Shown here: in pieces, positions 27,594 through 36,040 of the stretch
How positions within the stretch are numbered: the first letter of the stretch is position 1
How the letters are laid out: each line of letters starts with the position of its first letter
Assembly: GCA_945868505.1 (NCBI GenBank)
Contig: CAMBLO010000005.1
Coordinates: forward strand, 1-64,000
Direction: 5' to 3'
DNA from: an uncultured Clostridia bacterium
GTDB taxonomy: Bacteria; Bacillota; Clostridia; Lachnospirales; Anaerotignaceae
Length of the DNA: 64,000 bases
Program-made: the position numbers and the translations under genes
Notes under the pieces: generated by a model
Database searches by the model: none
What the model saw: only the letters and a program-made list of their open reading frames with translations
Told to the model about the DNA's origin: nothing

Positions 27594-28070
27594 ATGGAAC
27601 CAAAATTATTTTATATAAGAGAGAGTTATTTCACAGATAATAGTACATTTAAAAAAATGCTTGATACAGGTAATTATTCAAAGCAATCAAAAAGAACACA
27701 TTTATGTATGCTAATTGAAAGCAATTCAAATAATTTTTATATTCCTTTAAGAAATAACTTAGGGGATGATATGAGAAAATATGGAAGAATCGGGCATCAT
27801 GTTCCGTCTGAAAAAAGAAAAGATGCCGGGTTAGATTTTCGTTATACTTTAATTGTTAATGATGATAAATACATAGAATTTCAAACACAAAGTAAAATAC
27901 CTAATTCGCAACTTCGCAAAATTAAGAATGATTACGAAATAATTCAAAATGAATTTTCAGTATATTTAAATGGATTTATAAAAGCGGCAAAAAAAGGACG
28001 TATCGAGAAAGAGCCTTTATATAGAGAATCAAGTTTAATCAATTTTCTTTCTGAGTTGGGAATAAAATAA
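27594..28070 (+). CDS. Type III toxin-antitoxin toxin, ToxN/AbiQ/CptN-like endoribonuclease
   Basis: 158-aa protein MEPKLFYIRESYFTDN...KRTHLCMLIESNSNNFYIPLRNN; position directly behind repeat RNA and terminator. Confidence 0.75.
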   Translation: MEPKLFYIRESYFTDNSTFKKMLDTGNYSKQSKRTHLCMLIESNSNNFYIPLRNNLGDDMRKYGRIGHHVPSEKRKDAGLDFRYTLIVNDDKYIEFQTQSKIPNSQLRKIKNDYEIIQNEFSVYLNGFIKAAKKGRIEKEPLYRESSLINFLSELGIK

Positions 28071-28275
28071 ATTATTATATTTTTTATTCCCCATTTTACC
28101 CCAAAATCCTAGCATACAACTAAGAATTTAGAACACATCTAACATCCCTTGACTTATTCATTGTCGAAATACAATGCCCCTGAAATCAAGCAATAATCAT
28201 TGAATTTCTGGAAATGATAGGGTATAATAGACGAAATTAGATTGCGTATTATAATGCGCTTTTAGGGGTGATAGA

Positions 28276-28485
28276 TTGACACTACAACAGAAAGTAAAAG
28301 CAGCTTGTGATGTGGCTGGCATTAGTTTAACGGAACTGGGGCGCAGAATGGGAATGTCTCAAGCTTCTATTTCTCAAAGGCTGAAAACAGGTAAGTTTTT
28401 AAAAGAAGAACTAGAGCAAATGGCAGATGCACTTGGCTGTGAATATGTTTCTTATTTTAAGTTTCCAGACGGCACAAAAATTTAA
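28276..28485 (+). CDS. Small XRE/Cro-type HTH regulator (TTG start)
   Basis: AACDVAGISLTELGRRMGMSQASISQRLKTGKFLKEELEQMADALGC. Confidence 0.8.
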   Translation: MTLQQKVKAACDVAGISLTELGRRMGMSQASISQRLKTGKFLKEELEQMADALGCEYVSYFKFPDGTKI

Positions 28486-28567
28486 AGAACGCTATACATG
28501 AAAATGTATGGTGTTTTTTTATGTGAAAAATAATAATGAAAACTTTATATAAAATAATGAAAATACA

Positions 28568-28627
28568 TTGACATAATGAAATCATTATGATATATTTACG
28601 GAAACAAGCCATAATGATTTCATTATG
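28568..28627 (+). promoter_or_regulatory. Promoter with two 18-bp palindromic operators CATAATGAWWTCATTATG
   Basis: TTGACA(28568)-N17-TATATT(28591); cataatgaaatcattatg 28572-28589 and cataatgatttcattatg 28610-28627. Confidence 0.7.
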
Positions 28628-28689
28628 ATTGATGGTTTTCAAAGCATAGCAGTTTTCCCATCCATTATAGGACAAAAAACGATAGGGTG

Positions 28690-29010
28690 TAGTGAGCCGA
28701 TGCTATAAAATCACTCGCAGCCACATTTGCGCCATATCAAAGCCCGTGGTATGCGTCAGTGGGAACTCTGCCAGTGAAAACCCACAATAAACAAAGAAAT
28801 GGTGGTTGGAAGATTCAAAGCGGATATAGAGTTGATGGGATGGGTTGAATTGTCCCGCTGAAAAGCTAGGCTCTACTGATGAAAATCAGGCTCATACGGC
28901 ACAGGATGAGAGTGGACGGCTCCGAAGTGGTGATGTTATCCCCATGAAACGGGATAACTCCCAGAACTCAAGCCGAACCCACCAAAATGGTAATTTTTCA
29001 ACGGCAAAAG
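28690..29010 (+). ncRNA. Large structured RNA candidate (possibly HEARO/omega-RNA-like, unverified)
   Basis: Multiple hairpins e.g. ctgatgaaaatcag, gttatccccatgaaacgggataac, gtgggaactctgccagtgaaaacccac. Confidence 0.4.
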
Positions 29011-29041
29011 TCAAGTGTTTTTTAAAAGGAGAGTGCAAAAA

Positions 29042-29218
29042 ATGAAAAAAAGAGAATACAGAACAGAAGATTTACTTGACATTATCGCAGCGCAGAATGA
29101 AATGATTGAAGAATTACTGGAAAGAGTTGGCGAACTGGAAGATAGAATTGCTAGTAGGCGTAAACCTGCCGTTGTTGAAAATGGTGTGCTGGTTCAGCTT
29201 GAAAGATTTGTGGTTTAA
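29042..29218 (+). CDS. Small coiled-coil hypothetical protein
   Basis: ATG with gagagtg RBS; MKKREYRTEDLLDIIAAQNEMIEELLERVGELEDRIASRR. Confidence 0.5.
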   Translation: MKKREYRTEDLLDIIAAQNEMIEELLERVGELEDRIASRRKPAVVENGVLVQLERFVV

Positions 29219-29257
29219 GGATGAAATTTTAATGCAGAAAATATGTTCGTAAAAAGT

Positions 29258-29402
29258 GTTGACAACAGAACGGATGTTTGATATACTTTAGATACGGTGA
29301 ATCCGTTATGATATCTCATAACGATTACCCTTTGTGTTTAAATAATTTTAGTTTTCCACCGAGAAAGGCTATCCATATACGGCAGGGTAGCTTTTTTCTT
29401 GC
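29258..29402 (+). ncRNA. Candidate small RNA: promoter, two hairpins, terminator
   Basis: TTGACA-N17-TATACT; ACGGtgaatCCGT; GTTATGAtatcTCATAAC; ggctatccatatacggcagggtagctttttt. Confidence 0.5.
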
Positions 29403-29490
29403 GTATTTGGAGAAAAATGTAACGATTTTAAAATTCTATAAAATGTCGTGTAAATACCGAAAAATCAATGTTTTCTCGAAGCTGTTTTCA

Positions 29491-29765
29491 AAACTGAGAT
29501 TTTCCTATATGGATATAAACAATAAAAATGGAAAATCCGAAAATTAGAAAATCAAAAACAAGCTATGAACACATTGAAAAATAAGGGTTTTTTCATGGTT
29601 GATTCATAAACTGAGATTTTTCTATATGGATATAATATTAGTGTTCAACGACCATTTTAAAAGCTGTGGACACAATCAGGCAAAAAAAACACCTTAAAAA
29701 GCCCGAGAAATCAACACTTTTATAAATTGGTTCCAAAAATTGAGATTTTCCTATATGGATATAAT
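29491..29765 (+). repeat. Three dispersed ~28-bp repeats aaactgagattttcctatatggatataa
   Basis: Copies at 29491, 29608 and 29735. Confidence 0.8.
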
Positions 29766-29856
29766 ATATATGTGCGAGTATCTAAGCAGGTGAATCACCT
29801 GAACAAGTGAGTACAAAGCACCTGTTTTTATGTACATTCAGCATTTTTTATGGTTT

Positions 29857-30012
29857 AAAAACGTTGATTTTTAGGGATTTTTAACAGTTTCTTTAAGTCG
29901 TCTAATGAAGGAAATGAATAATGCATAGTTTTTCGGGACACCTGACGAATTATCACTTGTAAAAACATTGATTTTTAGGCATTTTTAACAGTTTCTTTAA
30001 GTCGTCTAATGA
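29857..30012 (+). repeat. Two ~52-bp direct repeats (period 104)
   Basis: aaaaacRttgatttttaggSatttttaacagtttctttaagtcgtctaatga at 29857 and 29961. Confidence 0.85.
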
Positions 30013-30232
30013 GGGGAAGCATTCTAAATTGCTACTAGCAATATAGGAACATTTCTAACCGACTGTCAGTCGCTTAGAGCAGTTATCGGAGGTCACTGAC
30101 AGTGACTTTGAAATGATGGGAAAGAGTATTTTCTAAATTCCAAACAGCAATACAAAAGGAGGCAATCCGTCTGCGAATGATGGGTATATATACCCTTCTC
30201 GCAATTTTACACTGCCCTCAAATATAAGAATA

Positions 30233-30565
30233 GTGGGTATGTATAAATTATTAGCGTCTGGTGGCTCTGGTCATAGTACAGTGGTCACTTTAAAAATCGG
30301 GAATACAACACGCAGTATTTATGTTAGGGATAAAAATGGAGATTATTCTGTTTTTAATATTAAAGGAGCATTAACGGATATCCAACCCGGAGCAAGCGGA
30401 GAGGTAACCACAATAGAAGAAGCTATGTTTGCGGCGATTTATTTGGATAGTGGTCATAGAATTGGAACCAGTGATGCCGAGAGAGAATTGACTTTAAAAA
30501 TGAAAATTACAGATGGCAATAAAGGATATAGAACAAATTATATATTCTATTATATTGAGGAGTGA
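30233..30565 (+). CDS. Hypothetical protein (likely 3' remnant of a longer gene)
   Basis: Protein-like reading frame extends upstream without ATG (IPNSNTKGGNPSANDGYIYPSRNFTLPSNIRIVGMYK). Confidence 0.45.
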   Translation: MGMYKLLASGGSGHSTVVTLKIGNTTRSIYVRDKNGDYSVFNIKGALTDIQPGASGEVTTIEEAMFAAIYLDSGHRIGTSDAERELTLKMKITDGNKGYRTNYIFYYIEE

Positions 30566-30574
30566 GGCAATTCA

Positions 30575-30769
30575 ATGTTTTTGTATCTGAACAAAGATAA
30601 ACGAATTACAGCATATGATGATTCATCAACCAGAGAACAAATGAAAGAAGAAATTAAAAAAGAAATGGGCGTTTGGTATGACGGTGACTTTGATTTCTTC
30701 ATGGGAGAGGATAAGCCGGGGATGCAGAAAGACTTCTACTTGAATGAGGATAACACTATCCGTAGGTGA
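30575..30769 (+). CDS. Hypothetical small protein
   Basis: MFLYLNKDKRITAYDDSSTREQMKEEIKKEMGVWYDGDFDFFMGEDKPGM; adjacent to upstream gene. Confidence 0.4.
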   Translation: MFLYLNKDKRITAYDDSSTREQMKEEIKKEMGVWYDGDFDFFMGEDKPGMQKDFYLNEDNTIRR

Positions 30770-31097
30770 AAAAGGCTTTCATGTTACGGATGTAATTGTT
30801 GACGGTGGTTGCTGTAATAGGTTTGCCTAAATCTGTTCTGTTTTCGGGATAGTTATAGCATCTTGAATTATCATTTGTTACAACTTCATATTTTCCCCTT
30901 GTTTGTAAAAACCGAATATATTTAATAATAATAGTAGGAGTGATTTTATCAACGTTATCAATTCCTTCATCCCTTGCCCAGCGTTCAAAAAGTTTAAGGG
31001 TTTGTTCATAACTTCTGATGGTTTTTCGGGCTAGATTTTTGCTTTTGCAAAATAAAAGATAATCTTCAATGTGAAAATAAAGTTCTGATGGCTGCAT
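30756..31097 (-). pseudogene. Truncated tyrosine recombinase (N-terminal SAM-like domain only)
   Basis: YLLFCKSKNLARKTIRSYEQTLKLFERWARDEGIDNVDKIT...TVNNYIRNMKAFFTYG*; no catalytic domain. Confidence 0.75.
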
Positions 31098-31276
31098 AAA
31101 ATAAACCTCCTAGTTTAATAAAGTTGTTGTAAAAAGCACAGCCTATAAACTAAAAGGTTTATTGTCATGAGCAATAAAAATTTATTGGGGTGTAAAAATA
31201 AAAATGTGTAAAATTACACTAAATTATCAATGTTGAGAATAGCAGAAAGCGTTGATATTTCGGCGTTTGTCAGGTT

Positions 31277-32068
31277 TTAGCTTGCTTTCATTTCCAGCCG
31301 CAGCCGATCTGCAATGAGGGCGATAAACTCTGAATTGGTGGGTTTGCCCTTATGGTTGTTGACGGTATAACCGAAGAGGGCATCGATGGCATCTACCTTG
31401 CCCCGGTTCCATGCCACTTCGATGGCGTGTCGGATGGCCCGTTCCACACGGCTGGGGGTGGTGTTGCATTTCTTGGCGATGGAAGGATACAGCTCCTTCG
31501 TAATATAATTCAGCACATCCATGTCGTTGACGCTCATGATGATGGCCTCCCGCATATAATGATACCCGCGGATATGGGCGGGTACGCCGATTTCATGGAG
31601 AATATTTGTGACCTTTGTTTCCAAATCGTATGCGGCAGAATTACCTGCAGCGGGAGCAGCAGTTCCTGTTTTCAGCAGGGGCTTCTGTTCCTGCATGAGC
31701 TGGCGGATACGCTGGGTGAGGGCATCCATATCAAAGGGCTTCACCATGTAATAGCCTGCCCCCAAATCCAGTGCCTTCTGTACCACCTTGTCCTGACTGA
31801 GGGCGGAAAGGATGATAGTGACAGGGCGGTCGGCTTCTTCCACCTTTTGCAGCCGTTCCAAAACGCCCAGCCCGTCCAAGCGGGGCATGATGCCGTCGAT
31901 GATGGCAACATCGGGGTGGGTATCGCGGATTTTGTTCATGGCATCAATGCCATCCATAGCCACAGCCACCACAGTGATATCTTCCTGTTTATTCAAATGA
32001 TCGACGATGATGTCGCAAAAATCCTTATTGTCGTCTGCCAGCAAAACTTTTATTGTATTTTGATTCAA
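31277..32068 (-). CDS. spo0A: Sporulation transcription factor Spo0A
   Basis: [16 protein letters not shown]...[17 protein letters not shown]...C-terminal [39 protein letters not shown] start with ggaggg RBS. Confidence 0.96.
   Translation of the reverse strand: MNQNTIKVLLADDNKDFCDIIVDHLNKQEDITVVAVAMDGIDAMNKIRDTHPDVAIIDGIMPRLDGLGVLERLQKVEEADRPVTIILSALSQDKVVQKALDLGAGYYMVKPFDMDALTQRIRQLMQEQKPLLKTGTAAPAAGNSAAYDLETKVTNILHEIGVPAHIRGYHYMREAIIMSVNDMDVLNYITKELYPSIAKKCNTTPSRVERAIRHAIEVAWNRGKVDAIDALFGYTVNNHKGKPTNSEFIALIADRLRLEMKAS
31279..31400 (-). repeat. 122-bp duplicate of the spo0A 3' end (in-frame copy)
   Basis: Identical by eye to 26714..26835. Confidence 0.92.
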
Positions 32069-32412
32069 ATTGATCCCTCCAGTTGTAGTTTCGTGAATGT
32101 TTATGCAGAACTTCCTTGCTTTTGGGTTGATTATAGTATAGAAAAAAGAGAACGACAAGAACCATTCGTAGGACAAAAAAAGCGCGGAAATTCAAGGAAA
32201 ACTGACGTTTCCACATTCTTTTTGAAACCGCGCGCAAACGCTGCAAAACGCCGTCGAATGGTGTCTGTCGAAATTGTATATTTTGGAGGAAAAACGAAAA
32301 AAAGGCGGACGAAATATTGGCGAAAAGCGGTAGGGAAAAGAGGGGAAAGTTGTATTGACTTTTGCGATTGCATATATTATAATTTATGCGAGGGCAGAAA
32401 AGAGGTGATGAA

Positions 32413-32595
32413 ATGTCTCCAAGAACGGGCAGACCTCCGAAGGCAGAAACCTCCAGAAACAAAAGTCTGAACTTGAGACTGACTGAGGAAGAAGCGAATG
32501 ATATTCAGTATTGTGCCGAAAAACTAGAAATTTCCAGAACGGATGCAATTATGAAGGGGATTCGGATGATAAAAGCCCAACTAGATGAAAAATAA
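32413..32595 (+). CDS. Ribbon-helix-helix (CopG-like) small protein
   Basis: GRPPKAETSRNKSLNLRLTEEEANDIQYCAEKLEISRTDAIMKGI. Confidence 0.7.
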   Translation: MSPRTGRPPKAETSRNKSLNLRLTEEEANDIQYCAEKLEISRTDAIMKGIRMIKAQLDEK

Positions 32596-32718
32596 AAAGG
32601 ACACCCACCGTCCCGCTAAGACAAAGTGTGAGTGTCCAACCCCAAACAGAGGTATGTAAATAGTATAGCACTGCATCCCTCCGTTTGGCAAAGGAAATTT
32701 GAAACGGAGGTTATTTTT

Positions 32719-32976
32719 ATGGAAGAATTGAAGCAACAGCTTGATGACCTGCAAAATCTGTCGGTACAATTAGATTATATCAGCGGGTTAGTTTATATCC
32801 TGCGGGAGGCATTGCGGCTGAATGAGGATGTTTTGAATATCCATTACACCATGTCCTCTGCCTATATCAGCAACCTCATCATGGATTTTGAGGAAGAATT
32901 TGATACATTGATGGAAAATATGTTTCGCTCCTTTGGGGCGTGGACAGGGCTGGCAAAGCCTGTTTTTGCAAAATAA
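32719..32976 (+). CDS. Small hypothetical protein
   Basis: RBS ggagg before ATG; MEELKQQLDDLQNLSVQLDYISGLVYILREALR. Confidence 0.6.
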   Translation: MEELKQQLDDLQNLSVQLDYISGLVYILREALRLNEDVLNIHYTMSSAYISNLIMDFEEEFDTLMENMFRSFGAWTGLAKPVFAK

Positions 32977-33000
32977 CAGAGTTGTTTTTCCCAACAAGAA

Positions 33001-33030
33001 AGCCTATCGGATTTCCGATAGGCTCAATTT
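33001..33030. terminator. Bidirectional terminator
   Basis: agcctatcggatttccgataggctcaatttt. Confidence 0.7.
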
Positions 33031-33908
33031 TATTTCGCTGCTTTTCTTTCGGCAATGCGGTCCGTTAATGCCGCAAATTCCTCCAGACCCAAGGCTTCGC
33101 CGCGGATGCGTTCATCCCAGCCAAGGCTCTGCAAAATTTCTGTCAGCTCCTCTTTGCTAAAGCCCAGATTGCCCAGATTGAACAGGCAGTTCATGAGGGT
33201 TTTTCTCCGTTGGCCGAAGGCGCATTTCACGATATGGAAGAACAGCTTTTCATCGGCTGTTTTCACCTTCCGTTCAGGCAGTACCTTCAAAGTAATGACT
33301 GCCGATGCCACCTTGGGGCGGGGCATGAAGCAGGAGGGCTGTACGATCATATCCAGGTTGGCGTCGCAGTAATACTGCACGGCAACGGACAAGGCACCGT
33401 ATTCCTTATCCTTGGGGCCTGCCTGCATCCGTTCTGCCACTTCCTTCTGCACCATGACGGTGATGCTGTCCACATGGCGCTCGTTTTCCAGCAAATCCAT
33501 GATGATGGGAGTGGTGATGTAATAGGGCAGGTTGGCAACGACCTTAATGGGTCTGCCGCCGTTTTTTTCCTGAATGATGGCGTCGATATCTGTTTTTAGG
33601 ATATCCTGATTCAGAATTTCGATGTTGTCATAATCCGCCAAGGTCTGCCGCAGGATGGGGATGAGGGTATTGTCGATTTCCACCGCTACTACCTGTCTGG
33701 CGTTTTCCGCCAATACCTGGGTCAGAGAGCCGATGCCGGGGCCGATTTCCAGCACGCAGTCGTCTTTGGTTACGCCGGCGCAGAAAGCGATGTTATCCAA
33801 AATGTTGGAATCGATCAGAAAGTTCTGACCGAAGTTTTTCTTGAAAGCGAAGCGGTTGGCTTCGATGATTTCTTTCGTTTTGCTGGGGGTTGAAATTCTT
33901 TCTGCCAT
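33030..33908 (-). CDS. rsmA: 16S rRNA (adenine(1518)-N(6)/adenine(1519)-N(6))-dimethyltransferase
   Basis: KKNFGQNFLIDSNILDNI; VLEIGPGIGSLTQVLAE; VVANLPYYITTPI. Confidence 0.95.
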   Translation of the reverse strand: MAERISTPSKTKEIIEANRFAFKKNFGQNFLIDSNILDNIAFCAGVTKDDCVLEIGPGIGSLTQVLAENARQVVAVEIDNTLIPILRQTLADYDNIEILNQDILKTDIDAIIQEKNGGRPIKVVANLPYYITTPIIMDLLENERHVDSITVMVQKEVAERMQAGPKDKEYGALSVAVQYYCDANLDMIVQPSCFMPRPKVASAVITLKVLPERKVKTADEKLFFHIVKCAFGQRRKTLMNCLFNLGNLGFSKEELTEILQSLGWDERIRGEALGLEEFAALTDRIAERKAAK

Positions 33909-33925
33909 AAGTGAGTTGCCTCCTG

Positions 33926-34423
33926 TTAAATAATACTGCCAAGTACGCCGAAGCTCAAAATAGAAACGATGATGCCTGCCGTCAGGACACCTACCATGAT
34001 GATGGGGAAGGTCTTTTTGGGGTCCATGTTCAGCATGGCACTGATGAGGGCCCCCATCCATGCACCGGTGCCGGGCAGGGGGATGGCTACGAAAAGAAAC
34101 ACGCCCCAATAGGCATATTTTCTGATTTTGTCACTTTTGGCATCTGCTTTTCGTTCGCACCATTCCACGAAGCCCCTGAGAGGGGTCTGCTTCAGCACCC
34201 GGAAGATAAACCGGATGAATAGCAGGATAAAGGGAATGGGCAAAAGATTGCCGATATATGCGATGATGAAGGTGGGCAGCCATTCCATGCCCATGGCGAA
34301 GCCGGCAATGATGCCGCCTCTCAGCTCCAGAATGGGCAGCAGGGATACCAGAAATACGATGAGTTCTCTGGAAAGGGTGCCGGACAGGTTTTCTACAAAC
34401 CAGTTTGCTAAGGTTTCAGCCAA
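33926..34423 (-). CDS. COG2426 small multidrug export-like membrane protein
   Basis: LPILELRGGIIAGFAMGM...LPIPFILLFIRFIF...AIPLPGTGAWMGALISAML. Confidence 0.85.
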   Translation of the reverse strand: MAETLANWFVENLSGTLSRELIVFLVSLLPILELRGGIIAGFAMGMEWLPTFIIAYIGNLLPIPFILLFIRFIFRVLKQTPLRGFVEWCERKADAKSDKIRKYAYWGVFLFVAIPLPGTGAWMGALISAMLNMDPKKTFPIIMVGVLTAGIIVSILSFGVLGSII

Positions 34424-34444
34424 ATTTTTCTCCTCCTAATTGTA

Positions 34445-34672
34445 TTTCGTCGAAATCAGGATTTCGACGAGTGAGACAGAAGAATAAACAGATAAGTTCC
34501 AGCGGTGCAAGCACCTTGAAACTTCCTGTTTTCCTCGGACGAGCAAAGCCCGCCCTGCGGATTTCAGTCGGGAAACAACTCACCGCCCAAGAAGGGGCGG
34601 CAGGCAAAGCCTGCTTTGCGGAGCAAAGTGATGACAAGTTTGTTTTCCGAACCCTTCCGCGGCATGATATTC
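34445..34672. repeat. Modular palindromic intergenic repeat, copy 1
   Basis: tttcgtcgaaatcaggatttcgacga...gacagaagaataaacagataagttccagcggtgcaagcaccttgaaac...; matches 55455-55585. Confidence 0.85.
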
Positions 34673-34944
34673 TTTTTGTCTACATTGGTTATATTTTTAT
34701 AGTTCTATTATTATACCTTATGCGGCGGGAAGGAACAATAAAGAATTTATTAAATTGTGGGTGTTTCTGCCGGAAAAAACGGCGGGGAATGTACTTTTTT
34801 CTGTAATTTGGAACATTTTGGAAGGGGGCTATTGAAAAAAACGGCTTGATGTGTTTCAATGAAGAATAAGAGAGGGACATTTGAACGTCTCTCGCATACA
34901 AAAACAGAGGATATATGATTTCTATATGGAGTAGGTGAAAAGGC

Positions 34945-35808
34945 ATGACAGAGGAATTGAGAGCCCAGCTCATGGGTGTAAAGCTAACAAAAAAAGAAAA
35001 ACTGATTGCGGAATTTGTGCTGGATAACTTTGCGGAAGCCTGCTTCATCACTTCTACAGAGATTGCGAAGCGGCTCCATGTCAGCGATTCCTCTGTGATT
35101 CGTTTTACCAGAACCTTGGGCTACAGCGGCTTTATGGACTTCCAGAAGGCCATTCGCAAGACCTATACGGAACGCATCAACAGTGTTTCGGAAAATATCA
35201 CCATTCCTTCGGAACGATTGAAGCTGAGTATTTCCAAGCTGGATCAAAATGATATTATGGAAAGTTATTTTTCCAATGTGATGCAGAATCTGAATTCCTG
35301 CATCAATAATAACGATACCATCGCCTTTGAACGGGCGGCGGGGCTCATCGCCGGCAGCAAGCGGAAATTTATCGTCACTTCCCGTGCCAATAGCTGCGTG
35401 GGGGATATGCTGCTGCTGTTGCTGAAGCATTTATTGCCCGATGTCTATGAAACTTCCCACCCGGCGCTGAATGTCATCGACCACCTTTGCGATATCACGG
35501 AAAACGACTGTATCATTGCCGTCAGCTTCCCCAGATATTCCGAAATGGACCTGTTGGCAGCCCAGATGGCCTATGATGCAGGGGCGAAAATCGTCCTCAT
35601 CACCGATAAGGCCAGCTCCCCTCTGGCGAAATATGCCACCCAGCTTTTGACCGTCAGTGTGGACAGCAACACCTTCTTCAATTCCTATGTGGGGGTACTG
35701 TTCACCATGGAGCTGCTCTGCTCCTTTATCAGTAAGCGCATGGGCTATTCCACAGAAGCCAAACTGGAACTGATTGACAGATACCTTTCCAAGGTAGGGC
35801 TGTTCTAA
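34945..35808 (+). CDS. MurR/RpiR-family transcriptional regulator (HTH + SIS)
   Basis: LTKKEKLIAEFVLDNFAEACFITSTEIAKRLHVSDSSVIRFTRTLGYSGFMDFQ; SIS domain. Confidence 0.92.
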   Translation: MTEELRAQLMGVKLTKKEKLIAEFVLDNFAEACFITSTEIAKRLHVSDSSVIRFTRTLGYSGFMDFQKAIRKTYTERINSVSENITIPSERLKLSISKLDQNDIMESYFSNVMQNLNSCINNNDTIAFERAAGLIAGSKRKFIVTSRANSCVGDMLLLLLKHLLPDVYETSHPALNVIDHLCDITENDCIIAVSFPRYSEMDLLAAQMAYDAGAKIVLITDKASSPLAKYATQLLTVSVDSNTFFNSYVGVLFTMELLCSFISKRMGYSTEAKLELIDRYLSKVGLF

Positions 35809-35924
35809 AAAAGAGAAACAGAGGTTGTTTTTGAGGCAGGATAAGTCTTGCAAATTTGTTTTATTTTTGATATACTCACTCTATATAGCATAAAAAACAG
35901 TTACGGTCTGACAGACCAAAGAAA

Positions 35925-36034
35925 AAATGGCAAAGCCGCTGAAAGGCGGTGACGCAAAGCTGAGTGTCTACAGCAGAAATATCTGCCATGATCGACTGGC
36001 TGCAGGTTCTTGAAAAAGGATTTGCAGCTTTTTT
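35925..36034 (+). ncRNA. Cyclic di-GMP-I (GEMM) riboswitch with overlapping terminator
   Basis: ggcaaagccgctGAAAggcggtGACGCAAAGCtgagtgtcta...ccatgatcgactggctgcagg; gctgcag...tgcagcttttttatt. Confidence 0.88.
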
Positions 36035-36040
36035 ATTGCC

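Larger units (their letters stand above)
26836..31278. mobile_element. Integrated (probably immobilised) island between duplicated spo0A 3' ends
   Basis: Bounded by 122-bp direct repeats; AT-rich; truncated tyrosine integrase at right end; arm-site-like repeats near both ends. Confidence 0.78.

Noticed and set aside
28845-29045. 66-aa ORF
   Set aside because: Lies within the structured-RNA candidate and has no convincing RBS; probably non-coding
29278-29547. 89-aa ORF
   Set aside because: Begins at the -10 region of a promoter, spans hairpins and a terminator, no RBS; better explained as a small RNA gene
29491-30012. Possible CRISPR array
   Set aside because: Only 2-3 imperfect copies of two different repeats with irregular long spacing, no cas genes
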